From: Agrypnia vestita
Lineage: Eukaryota; Arthropoda; Insecta; Trichoptera; Phryganeidae
Direction of reading: 5' to 3'
Length of the DNA: 64,000 nucleotides
NCBI GenBank assembly: GCA_016648135.1
Contig: JADDOH010002580.1
Coordinates: 105,024-169,023, forward strand
The position numbers and the translations under genes are program-made. Under the pieces are notes generated by a model. That model saw nothing but the letters and a program-made list of their open reading frames with translations, made no database searches and was not told the DNA's origin. This document shows, in pieces, positions 10,919 to 20,204 of the stretch. Every line of letters starts with the position of its first letter. Positions within the stretch are counted from its first letter, which is position 1.

Positions 10919-11326
10919 TCCCTACCCGCCAAGTTTTCTCCACAAACAGCCACCGGTAGTTATGGTGGTGGATAGCCCTTGCTGTCACATCATGGGTGGG
11001 AGTGGGTGACGAAAATGTGCTTTCTAGCACATTGTTTTGTTATGGGAATGAAATCGGTGAGTCGAGAAGGTTCCGGAAAAACCTGCTCTAGAAAGTTCTG
11101 GAAGAAGAAGGATCTAAAATATTCCCGAAAGTTCTATAACTAAATTCTATAACTAGATTCTAAACTGAGTGGCGGAATGTGTCGGTGTGTCTAGAAGGTT
11201 CTTGAATATTCGATAAATTTCTTGAAAGTTCTAGAAGGAGAGCATTCTAGAAGGTTCGCCAAAGTTCTATGACGATCCAAACAGTGTACTTAAACTACGC
11301 GTGCGAAGCCGCGCGGGCATAGCTAG
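10900..11326 (+). mobile_element. Helitron-like non-autonomous element, copy 2
   Basis: Same body and 3' end as copy 1, ending GCGCGGGCATAG then CTAG (11323-11326) before T. It is internally shorter: part of the segment after the GGTGGATAGCCCTTG box is missing. It is non-coding. Confidence 0.6.
11063..11272. promoter_or_regulatory. Heat-shock-element-like array inside Helitron-like copy 2
   Basis: In-phase GAA/TTC pentamers include perfect four-unit runs at 11193-11212 and 11218-11237, plus three-unit runs near 11066 and 11091. The array sits at the same place as in copies 1 and 3. Confidence 0.55.
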
Positions 11327-13547
11327 TTAATAGTAAATTCCAAATAAATATACCCGAATTTTTTTTATCCATGTAGAGTTTTCTAGATTAAACTACCGTG
11401 TTCCCTGATTAACACTACCATTTGATTTTGCAGGATTATCACTGCTAATGCAAATAACGGCATTTTCTGCGTCAGATGATTACGTATTCAGCAAAAGGAT
11501 TCGATGCGTCGTCGGAGATACGCGGATACAGGATAGAGCGGAAGACAGTTGAACTCTAAAATCTAAAATCCGGGTCCAGAGCCATATTGGTCTACCTTTA
11601 TCATATTTTGTCTCACAAACTTTTATCTTAATAATATTATATAATTCATCGCATCTGGCGTCTGCAGTGTAGTAAACACAATATATTAATAAAATACAAT
11701 GACAATGATGTCATCAATCTCTAATTTCATATTATATAATACATACAGATTATTGATGCAACGAATACTACTTTCACGAATACGAATATCAAGCCTACTA
11801 TTCGGCGAATACGAATACGAATAATTCAACAATGTAATAAATAACCATTGTTCTTTTTTTACTAAAAGATTTAATAATTAAAATTTACCACCGGCAAATT
11901 TTTATTCAAAAAACACAACATTTGCGTTTGTACATTCCTAGCGGTCGAAAATAAATATCATCTTTTCATGCTTACAAGAGATCATATAATTAGATTTAAT
12001 TTGAAATTATTTTATAAGACTTAATACAACGGAAATAAAATGGAACGAACAATACGTATTACAAAACAAAAACTATACAAAATGAGCATCTAACCTTATT
12101 AATAACCCAACGAAACTAGATGAAAGAAGTCATGTTATGCCGTAAAACAAGTAACAAAAGACAAATTGAGAACTCAACAAATCCATTTATTCAATGTTAG
12201 GAGAATCCTCGATAATACAGTGTGTAGGTGTGTTTGGACACACGTTGCACAGCCAAACCGTAATTTGCGTTGCGTTCAGTTATAAATAGTTTGTTTTTAA
12301 TATTCGTGATGATATTCGACGAATACGAATATTTATAACACAGATATCTACGAGGTACGGTCTGAAATATCTACAAATTATGACAGGTTCAATCTGCATT
12401 TAACATTTTATATGCGTTAATCTTAATCATTTAACATTTTATATGCGTTAATCTTAAAACTTTTTAACCCCGAATTAATGACATATGCATTTACTACAAA
12501 AAAAACTACTGTTACAAGAATATTAGTGATATTTATAAGTAACTAGAATTATGTTGTATTATAATTTTTTTGACATTCAAGATCTGTATTTAGCAGCCAA
12601 TATTTCATTACTTCACTGAATTGCTTCCCAAAACTTCGGCTACAACAAAAACCTTCCCATATAAGAGTAACCAAGAAAAGTAAGTATCGTTGTAATTACA
12701 CAGATGTAGTCCTGCCACATTCAGACGTAAGATATGTACAATTAAACTGAAGGTATCCCCTAACTTGATCCCAGTTCCCAGCCTCGCCAGTACATTCTAT
12801 CGTTCCCAGCCATCCCTTAAAAGATTAACCCTACTACCGAAGAAGAAGATAACATTTTTCATGGGATCCCCCATTCGAATCAATTGGCGTGAGGGTAGCG
12901 TAGCACCTTACTCCAAAAAGCCTTCCGGTACTAATAATAGATTATATCTGTGTATGTGTGCACTGTTCGCGAATTATTCCGTATTATAAATTGCGTAATT
13001 ATTACATGGGTATCCCTAGAAATTTGGTGGGCACAAACTAAGATAATTTATGCAAATATGTAAGGGGCACAGTATAGTAAAGCATACAGTATGTTATCTC
13101 GGCTATGGCCGCTTGGTACTTAAACTTGGTTAAACACGCACCAGGGCTGCTCATTTACTGACTCTTTAGGATTTAGGGTGCCATAAATTGACGTAAATGT
13201 ATGCGCGAGAGCGTCTCACACTGGTTGCGTCAGTACGTTACTGCAGCCCTGCGGCGACCGCGCAGACCGACGTATACCGAGATTTTGAAGGGCGTCGTTT
13301 CGGCTGTTTATATGAAGACATAATACTGTATGTTTACTATACTGTGTAAGGGGTGTGTTTAAAAGAGGTTTAGAACTTTGAGATGTAATAAAACACATAA
13401 AAATAGTACTAATTGCCTTTTAATTGAAAAGATAATTTAAGCCATTAGTATAAATAAGATAACGATACCACAATTTTTTAAATAAATTTGCAAGCGTTGT
13501 TCTGGCGCATGTTTATTCATAGTTAAATATTAGACCAAACTGAGTAC
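11327..13547. other. Unassigned repeats and AT-rich sequence
   Basis: CGAATACGAATA-type repeats at about 11755-11825 and, partly inverted, at 12300-12335 suggest a decayed DNA-transposon-like unit. A 28-bp direct repeat is adjacent at 12399-12454. A TATGAAGACATAATACTGTA segment at about 13312 resembles the sequence at 3677. No gene is supported. Confidence 0.4.
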
Positions 13548-13552
13548 GAATC

Positions 13553-13701
13553 TATTATCTATAGGTCAATGTAATATTTTATGTGTCGGCAACATTTGTG
13601 CGTTGGCCAACTTGTATCATCTATGGTGTGTATCTAGTGTGTGTAGTGCGCAATAAATTCGTTAATAATTACTAAAACCTATCGTTTTAATTATTCTATC
13701 A
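13553..13701 (+). repeat. Copia 5' LTR
   Basis: 149 bp, starting TATTATCTATAGG and ending CTATCA. No difference from the 3' LTR was found by reading. The CAATAAATTCG segment near its end may serve as polyadenylation signal. Promoter activity is expected for an LTR but was not seen directly. Confidence 0.92.
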
Positions 13702-13703
13702 GG

Positions 13704-13718
13704 TTATGGGCCCAGTCC
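13704..13718 (+). other. Primer-binding site for initiator Met-tRNA fragment
   Basis: TTATGGGCCCAGTCC starts two bases after the 5' LTR. In Drosophila copia the primer is an internal fragment of initiator methionine tRNA, and this sequence is the matching kind of site. The surviving pol frame begins directly after it. Confidence 0.8.
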
Positions 13719-13719
13719 T

Positions 13720-15420
13720 AATGTTTCTCTTGAGAGCGAAGATAGTTTATACATACCGTGCTCCAGTGAAGAGGGATCGAGTGATGAAGAAAATGGAGAC
13801 CTGTCATCACGCCAGAAGAGTACTCGGGAAAGAAAAAAACCCTCATTCTATACTTGTCATCACGTCATTACGGAGGAAAGCGAACCTAAAACTTACAGGG
13901 AGGCGATACAAAGGAAGGATGCTCATAAATGGCAAGAAGCTGTAGAGAAGGAACTTGAAACCCTAAGAGAAAATAATACATGGGACTTTTGTGAAAAACC
14001 TATAAGTGAAAATACTGTTAGTAGCAAGTGGGTCTTTAAACTCAAAAACTCTAATGAAAGTGTTCAGTACAAAGCTAGGTTAGTGGCCAGGGGTTTTGAA
14101 CAAAATGATATGATGGATTTATGTGAGATTTATGCACCAGTATCTAAATTGTCAACCTTTAGGTTATTTGTGTCAATAGCTACTAAGTTAAACCTACCTA
14201 TTTATCAGATGGATGTCACAGGGGCTTTTTTGTATGGGAATATTGATGAAACAGTGTATTTGGAATTACCAGATGGGGCATATAGTGGAGAAAATAAGTT
14301 TGTCAAATTAAATAAATCTTTATATGGTTTAAAGAAATCTCCAAAATACTGGAACGATAGGTTTAATTCTGTAATTATGAAACAACATTTTATTAGATCA
14401 CAAAATGATCCTTGCCTATATACAAAGTGTAAAGGTAACTTTAAAACATATGTTCTATTATATGTAGACGATTTATTATTTTTTGGAAATGATAAAACAG
14501 AAATATGTCATATTAAGTCAATATTGAACAAAGAATTTAAAATGAAGGATTTGGGATTAGTGTCAGATTTTCTAGGCATACAGATAAAACAGGATTTAGA
14601 AAAAGGAATAACTGAATTATGTCAAAAAGATTATCTTGAAAATGTCTTGCAAAGGTTTAAAATGCAAAATTGCAAAGGAATGCGTACCCCTATGGATTTA
14701 AACTTTAATACTAAATTATTGGAAGGAAATAATGATTCTGTAATTGACAAGAATATTGAAAAGGAATGTAGAAAAATAATAGGTTGTCTGTCTTATGCTG
14801 TATTAGGAACTAGACCAGATATTTGTGTAGCTTTATCAATTTTAAGTAGATATCAAAACAAAGCAAACAACACATTATTATCAGCGTTAAAGAGAGTACT
14901 GAGATATGTAAAACAAACTATTAATTATAAATTAGTATACAAATGTAATAGTGACATGTTGGTAGGATATTGTGATGCAAACTGGGGGGGAGATTTACAA
15001 GACAGGAAGTCAACAACTGGATTTTGTTTCATGTTTGCAAATTGTTTAATTTCGTGGTGCTCAAAGAAACAAGCCAGTGTCAGTCTGTCCTCTACGGAGT
15101 CAGAATACATAGCAATAAGTATGGCTGCGAGTGAAGCTTGCTGGCTTATTAATTTATTAAAAGATTTTAGTATTCAAAATGTATGTCCTGTTACAATTCA
15201 TAGCGACAATCAGGGGGCCATTATGGTTGCTAACACTGATAGTGTCAAGCGATTGAAACACATAGATATTCGATTCCACTTTATTAAAGAATTAATTAAG
15301 AAAGGAAAACTGTTCTTAAAATACATTAAAACAGAGGATCAGAGAGCAGACATGTTTACAAAAGCATTAAATGGAAACATGTTGTTGAGATTTACAAATA
15401 AGTGTGGCCTGAATGAATAG
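13720..15420 (+). CDS. Copia pol remnant: reverse transcriptase and RNase H
   Basis: A single frame stays open from upstream of the primer site to a TAG at 15418. It has no in-frame ATG before the reverse transcriptase core (the first are near 14110), so normal translation is doubtful. Early residues include STRERKKP and WQEAVEKELETLRENNTW, the usual entry to the copia RVT_2 domain. Numbering from 14083, the catalytic residues are D44 (DVTGAFLYG) and the YVDD box at 127-130. The RNase H residues are D298 (GYCDANWGG), E339 (SSTESEYIA), D375 (HSDNQGA) and D423 (DQRADMFTK). All look intact. The integrase C-terminus, if any remains, is only the acidic stretch before STRERKK. Confidence 0.9.
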   Translation, partial: NVSLESEDSLYIPCSSEEGSSDEENGDLSSRQKSTRERKKPSFYTCHHVITEESEPKTYREAIQRKDAHKWQEAVEKELETLRENNTWDFCEKPISENTVSSKWVFKLKNSNESVQYKARLVARGFEQNDMMDLCEIYAPVSKLSTFRLFVSIATKLNLPIYQMDVTGAFLYGNIDETVYLELPDGAYSGENKFVKLNKSLYGLKKSPKYWNDRFNSVIMKQHFIRSQNDPCLYTKCKGNFKTYVLLYVDDLLFFGNDKTEICHIKSILNKEFKMKDLGLVSDFLGIQIKQDLEKGITELCQKDYLENVLQRFKMQNCKGMRTPMDLNFNTKLLEGNNDSVIDKNIEKECRKIIGCLSYAVLGTRPDICVALSILSRYQNKANNTLLSALKRVLRYVKQTINYKLVYKCNSDMLVGYCDANWGGDLQDRKSTTGFCFMFANCLISWCSKKQASVSLSSTESEYIAISMAASEACWLINLLKDFSIQNVCPVTIHSDNQGAIMVANTDSVKRLKHIDIRFHFIKELIKKGKLFLKYIKTEDQRADMFTKALNGNMLLRFTNKCGLNE

Positions 15421-15458
15421 TAAGTAAGTAATAATTATAAGTATGTATGTATTACATT

Positions 15459-15467
15459 GAGGGGGGG
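15459..15467 (+). other. Copia polypurine tract
   Basis: GAGGGGGGG immediately precedes the 3' LTR, the expected plus-strand DNA primer. Confidence 0.85.
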
Positions 15468-15616
15468 TATTATCTATAGGTCAATGTAATATTTTATGTG
15501 TCGGCAACATTTGTGCGTTGGCCAACTTGTATCATCTATGGTGTGTATCTAGTGTGTGTAGTGCGCAATAAATTCGTTAATAATTACTAAAACCTATCGT
15601 TTTAATTATTCTATCA
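15468..15616 (+). repeat. Copia 3' LTR
   Basis: 149 bp, identical by reading to the 5' LTR, ending CTATCA and followed by the GAATC target duplication. Confidence 0.92.
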
Positions 15617-15621
15617 GAATC

Positions 15622-15955
15622 AACTGCCAGCTGTTAAATCGGCGTTCGTAGGAAAATGTGTTACCAATTTGAAGAACAATCCTCTAAAACAACACTACAT
15701 TTGAAACTAATGGTATAAAATTTTCTTTCCATTTAAAACCAAAACCATGGCCATTATTACGAATTTATGTGTTTTAGTTCATATTAAAGAAAACACCCTA
15801 AGGAACACATTTTTTTTTGGTGTTTATTCAATCGAGTAATTTTAACAACTTATTAAATCATGGCAGAAAAAATCGATCTGCATATTTAAAATAAGATAAA
15901 TATTTTATTTATATGAAAACATCATCAGCTTTGAAGGTGTTAAAAATGAAAAGAA
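15622..15955. other. Unassigned sequence
   Basis: AT-rich spacer between the copia element and the second PIF/Harbinger element. Confidence 0.4.
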
Positions 15956-15958
15956 TTA

Positions 15959-16700
15959 GGCCACGTTCACATGGACCGCGCGGTCCCGCGAGGTACCGCG
16001 CGGTGAGAGCGTTCACATGGACAGCATTGTGCGCGAGCCAGTCCGGTATCAACATCGTTAGAGAATGGATGTGGAGGAGGCAATTTGCTTACGGATTTTA
16101 TACCGAAAACTGAAACATCGCAGAAGAAGACAAAAAAGATACTGGGTGCATCCTATTTTAAGTCAAAGACTTTCTTCAAGCCTATTTTTTACTTTATATC
16201 CCAACCTGAGACTACACGAAGAGAATTTTTTTAACTATTTCAGGATGTCGGTTACATCCTTTGATTTTTTATATGATTGCGTTGAAAACGATTTAAAACA
16301 TAGTGATCATGCTATAAGGTATTGCATCAAGGTATCACCAAGATCTTCTTTTTATTATTTTATTCGAATAGTCCTTCGAACTAAGATTCCAAATGGCATC
16401 TCTTTTTTTAATTTCATCGATAAGCAAATCGATAGATACGTCTTCGCTACTCATTTTCTTCGATCTATGCGTCTGTCCGTCTCAAACCGCGCGGATCAAC
16501 TGAACGGGTCGATACAGGCTTGTAGGATCTTGATCCGCGCGGCACCGCGCGGTACCGCGCGGGTCAAGATCTTGCGCGCGGGTAGGAGCGGTGCCGCGCG
16601 GTGTGTTAATGTTAGGCCGCGTTAATGTAGACGATAAACTCTATTTATTAAGATCTTACCGTACCGTTTACCGGTACCGCGCGGTCATGTGAACGTAGCC
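15959..16700 (+). mobile_element. PIF/Harbinger-type element, family B
   Basis: 742-bp element with inverted ends, GGCCACGTTCACATGGACCG and the complement of GGTCATGTGAACGTAGCC, flanked by TTA (15956-15958 and 16701-16703). Subterminal regions are crowded with the palindromic word ACCGCGCGGT. It carries only the first part of a transposase, on the plus strand. The terminal sequences differ from family A, so this is a separate lineage with the same architecture. Confidence 0.8.
16065..16625 (+). pseudogene. PIF/Harbinger transposase N-terminal fragment, family B
   Basis: An ATG frame of 186 codons. Residues around 20-85 include KRYWVHPILSQR, LYPNLRLHEENFFNYFRMS and SFDFLYDCVENDL, the N-terminal signature of HARBI1-type transposases. 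The DDE domain is absent. Residues beyond about 140 read through the ACCGCGCGGT-rich terminus (the RAAPRGTAR stretch) and are not a domain. The frame is open, unlike the family A copy at 28.0 kb. Confidence 0.65.
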
Positions 16701-16703
16701 TTA

Positions 16704-17060
16704 GAACAAATCTTGAAGTTTTATTTTTTACAATTCTTATCTCCGCTATGTCCTATAGAACTCAAGATCTGACATTAAGTAGGAGTAACGTAGTGTGACC
16801 ATCTGACATTATCATTGCCATTCTGTGCTCGGTCCTAAAGAATAAAGGCGAGATATTAAAGAAGTTTGCCTATAAAAAATATTTTATATATCATAGGATG
16901 TATATATTATGCTTCAATAACTAATATGTTACTTGTAATTTATATGGCGGACCAGTTACAACCAGCTTTACAATTATTGATGTCTTATTTTCGTAATCTG
17001 TCAAATATTTTTCATGTGAAATTCTGATCACGTTAATTATTCACATATATAATTAGTTTG
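16704..17060. other. Unassigned sequence
   Basis: AT-rich, with no motif recognised. Confidence 0.4.
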
Positions 17061-17067
17061 AATGGAC

Positions 17068-17226
17068 ATCAAGACGTGGCATGACCCGATCAACCAGATA
17101 CAGGAGGATGTTCATGTCAGGAGCCTTGAAAATCGTCGAACTTGTATGCAAAGATGTGGAAGGGTGTGACACTCTATCCTTTCTGCCTATCCCCGCAGAG
17201 AAACGGCGTCATGGTAAGTAAGTAAG
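17068..17226 (+). pseudogene. LINE ORF2 3' end with TAAG tail
   Basis: Encodes KTWHDPINQIQED, then NRRTCMQRC, then a broken end. The segment CCTATCCCCGCAGAGAAACG and a (TAAG)n tail at 17215-17226 follow. Same family as 52440-52950. Confidence 0.65.
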
Positions 17227-18420
17227 CTGCTGTCCCAGAAGCTTCCTACGTGATCCTTTAAGGTATCGTTAAGGTGGGTATTAATACGTAGGAGGTTTAA
17301 TGGAATAATTATGTGTTAACTTAACATCTTACACATATTACGTGTATAGTGTTTTATCTTATTAATATTTGTGTATCTTGCCGTATTTTATTAACTCACT
17401 TTTAATTTCAAGAATAAAAGAAAATATTTCCCGGTACAGCATATCGTCGACGAATATGCAATTATACCTAAGTAAGGAATACATATTATGTATATTTTTC
17501 AGGAGTATTCAAAATTCATGCTGGTTACGAATAAGAAAATGTCAGCATAGCTCGCCTGTGGTTAATTCTGTTTTTTTTTGGCTTTATAATAATACAGTAA
17601 TAATGATGAATACAACTATTTGATAATGTTCTGGTAAGCCAAAACAGCTGTCATATGTAAAATAAATCGATTAAAATATTTATTAAAATTTTATTTACTT
17701 TCGATTTCGTTAAAAATAAGAATCTAGTTCTACAAAAAAAAACACAATACCACAAATAAATGGGTAAATTAAGAGTTACAGCTTAAAAAATCACAATGGG
17801 GTTTCTGGATCCAAATCATGAGTTTATGGAAAAGTACATTTTGTCCTGAGCATCACTTGGGCGGTATTATTTATTAATTAACGATAATTATGCAAAACAT
17901 ATTACTTGTATATTATTAACCTTTCCTCTCCGGTGCTGTAAGCTGACTGAGAGTGTTAATCTCTGATTAACACTCTGTGTATTTATAATAAATATAGAGT
18001 TCATATTTTAGACATTCGTCCAAAATTCAATTAAATGAACACAACATTGTATAAGAATTTACCGGAGGCAAACTGACGTTAATTTTTTAATGCGTGTTTG
18101 TATTATAGTATGAGAGGCATGGGGAGCGCAATGAACGGTGAGTTCATTCGTAAGTTGACTATACTGTCGTTCAGTCAAGTGAACTGTTCATTCCAAAAAA
18201 TGGTGACAGTGGAGGAAGGGAGGTAAGAAAAAGGGGCGCCTTTAAAAAAAAGTTACAAGGAAAAATATATCTCTACTCTTTAGTAGCAGATTCGCAGTCA
18301 GGTTGGAGGCGTTTCTATGCCATCATTCGTGGTGATCTATGTTTTTTATCATTTTTATTACTATTTAATGATTTAATGATTAATATAACTGTTCGAAGAA
18401 TATGTTTTCTTCTGTATGAA
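17227..18420. other. Unassigned sequence
   Basis: AT-rich stretch with short frames and no recognised motif. Confidence 0.4.
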
Positions 18421-18424
18421 GGCT

Positions 18425-18800
18425 TGAACTTTGTGGTGACATTTTTATTAAAATAAAGCACAAATCACTTTGTTTTCACCACTTTATTAGATTAAACAAT
18501 CTACATGTTTCGAAAACAAAACTTCAGCTTCTCAGCTTCACTTTCAAACACCAATTTTGTTTTTCCAATTCTGGGTTATAGAATAGTTGCACCAGAATTC
18601 TCCCCTCTTCATTGATTTCTGATCGTTCTGTAGGCAAGTAAATGCATGCTAGTCTTTGACAAGATTAACACGCATGTGATAAATATTGGTGAAAAGTTAA
18701 CAATACTACGTTTGTGGTGTACAGTGTTGTGAACATAGTAGTGTAGTGTTTGTCCTGACGAAGAGACGGGTACGTCTCGAAACCGGTAGACCTAAAATGT
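18425..18800. repeat. PLE-type terminal region with two hairpin-GAAAC motifs
   Basis: At 18503-18541 the minus strand reads CTGAGAAGCTGAAG...CGAAACATGTAG. At 18753-18790 the plus strand reads CCTGACGA, a GAGAC/GTCTC hairpin, then GAAACCGG. CTGACGA and GAAAC are the two conserved core strings of a hammerhead ribozyme. Hammerhead motifs are known from Penelope-like elements. One extra base lies between CTGACGA and the hairpin, so a functional ribozyme is not claimed. Confidence 0.45.
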
Positions 18801-18921
18801 GGTAGTGGTTTATACTAATTTAACTAACACTCTGCCCAAGAATTCTATTACGTTTTGTGTGACATATTTATTTTGGCAATAATTGCATTCAAAGCAACAT
18901 TCAATTTATCATATTATTATA

Positions 18922-20202
18922 TTAGGTCCTTACATATGAAATTGGCGTTTAATATGGGAGGAACATAAAGCCGATTTTTTTTTATTATAATATATTTATT
19001 TAATCAAAGTATGTACCATTGCTATCTATGCACTTTTGCCATCTCATAGGTAGTTCATCGATCCCTTTACTAAAAAAACCATTCGGACGGGAATCAATAA
19101 AATCTTTGAAGGCGGTTTGGACTGCCCCATCGGAGTTGAATTTTTTCCTTTGCAAGAAGTTATCCAAATTTCGAAAAAAATGGTTATCTGTTGGGGCAAG
19201 GTCCGGAGAGTACGGTGGATGTCTTAGACATTCCAATTGAAGCTCTTCTAATTTGGTAGCCGTCTGTTGTGCAGTGTATGGTCTAGCGTTATCATGAAGC
19301 AGCAGTGGCCTAGAGCGATTAACCAGCCTCGGTTGTTTAGCAGCTAGCTTTTCCATCATGGTTTGCAGTTGCTGACAATAGACATCTGCCGTAATCGTCT
19401 GGCCAGATTTAAGAAAGCTGTAGTGAACGACACCAGCACTAGTCCACCAAACGCTCACAAGTAACTTTTTTGGAGTCAATTTTCGCTTGGGGCATGGTTT
19501 GGCTGGTTCGGCAGGGTGCCATTGCGATGAGTGCTTCCGATTATCGTACAGGATCCACTTTTCATCACAGGTAATGATTCGATTTAAAATTCCTTCATTA
19601 TTGTGCCGGTTGAGTAATGCATCGCAGCAGTCAACGCGCGTTTGTTGATTTGTTTCACTCAATTCGTGAGGTACCCACCTTTCAAGCTTTTTCACCTTAC
19701 CAATTTGCTTCAAGTGGATTAAAACAGTTTTATCACTAACACTGCAGCCTGCAGCTAACTCGGATGTGGTTTGCGATGGATCCGCTTCCACAATAGCCTT
19801 CAATTCTTCATTATTAACTTTGATCTCCGGCCGTCCACGGGACTTGTTCTGCAGGTCGAAATTTCCAGAACGAAAACGTTGGAACCAAAAACGCACTGTG
19901 TTTTCTGTGTCACTGTGTCGCCATACACATCATTAATCCTTCGAGCCGTTTCTGCAGCACTGGTGCCACGGTGGAACTCGTACTCGTAAATAACGCGATA
20001 TTACAAGTTTTTCATTTTGTAAACTGAGTGACGTAAAGAAAAAACAATTGAGGAAAAAACAAATGAATTATAATTTTCAAAACACAAATACATGAGTAAA
20101 TAGCTGTATAAATTTGGATTTGGAATTCCTAACCAAAAAGAAGATATTTGACATCAAATTTGCCAGTACGGCAAAACGCCAATTTCATATGTAAGGACCT
20201 AA
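18922..20202 (-). mobile_element. Mariner transposon, full length
   Basis: 1,281 bp, the usual mariner size. Inverted ends, TTAGGTCCTTACATATGAAA and its complement, are near-perfect over about 28 bp and are flanked by TA (18920-18921 and 20203-20204). It holds one transposase gene on the minus strand, broken near its start. The sequence just past the right end (TATATACAGCAACGATAT) equals the end of the 260-bp MITE family, so it may have landed at a MITE remnant. Confidence 0.92.
19000..20023 (-). pseudogene. Mariner transposase, N-terminus disrupted
   Basis: The intact frame, 19896 to 19000, gives 298 residues and ends YFD-stop as mariner transposases do. Visible motifs are the HTH region (VRFWFQRFRSGNFDLQNKSR), the linker WVPHELSE at 74-81, and the catalytic triad D111 (TCDEKW), D202 (HDNARP) and D237. 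D202 and D237 are spaced D34D, and YSPDLAP precedes the last. Upstream, the minus strand continues the N-terminal helix-turn-helix (EFHRGTSAAETARRINDVYG) in another frame, with a frameshift near 19905. A stop codon comes soon after the likely ATG at about 20023. Catalytic domain conserved, full protein not encoded. Confidence 0.88.
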
Positions 20203-20204
20203 TA

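Larger units (their letters stand above)
13553..15616 (+). mobile_element. Copia (Ty1/copia) retrotransposon, internally deleted, recent insertion
   Basis: 2,064-bp element with 149-bp LTRs that look identical by eye, flanked by a 5-bp GAATC duplication (13548-13552 and 15617-15621). It has a primer-binding site, a polypurine tract and the reverse transcriptase/RNase H end of pol in one open frame. Leader, gag, protease and integrase are absent: the frame begins within a few bases of the primer site. Autonomous copia elements are usually around 5 kb, so this is a large-deletion derivative that must be supplied in trans. Identical LTRs and a perfect target duplication indicate that it moved recently, after or during the deletion. 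Confidence 0.92.

Noticed and set aside
19019..19240. Plus-strand frame inside the mariner
   Set aside because: It is antisense to the mariner transposase.
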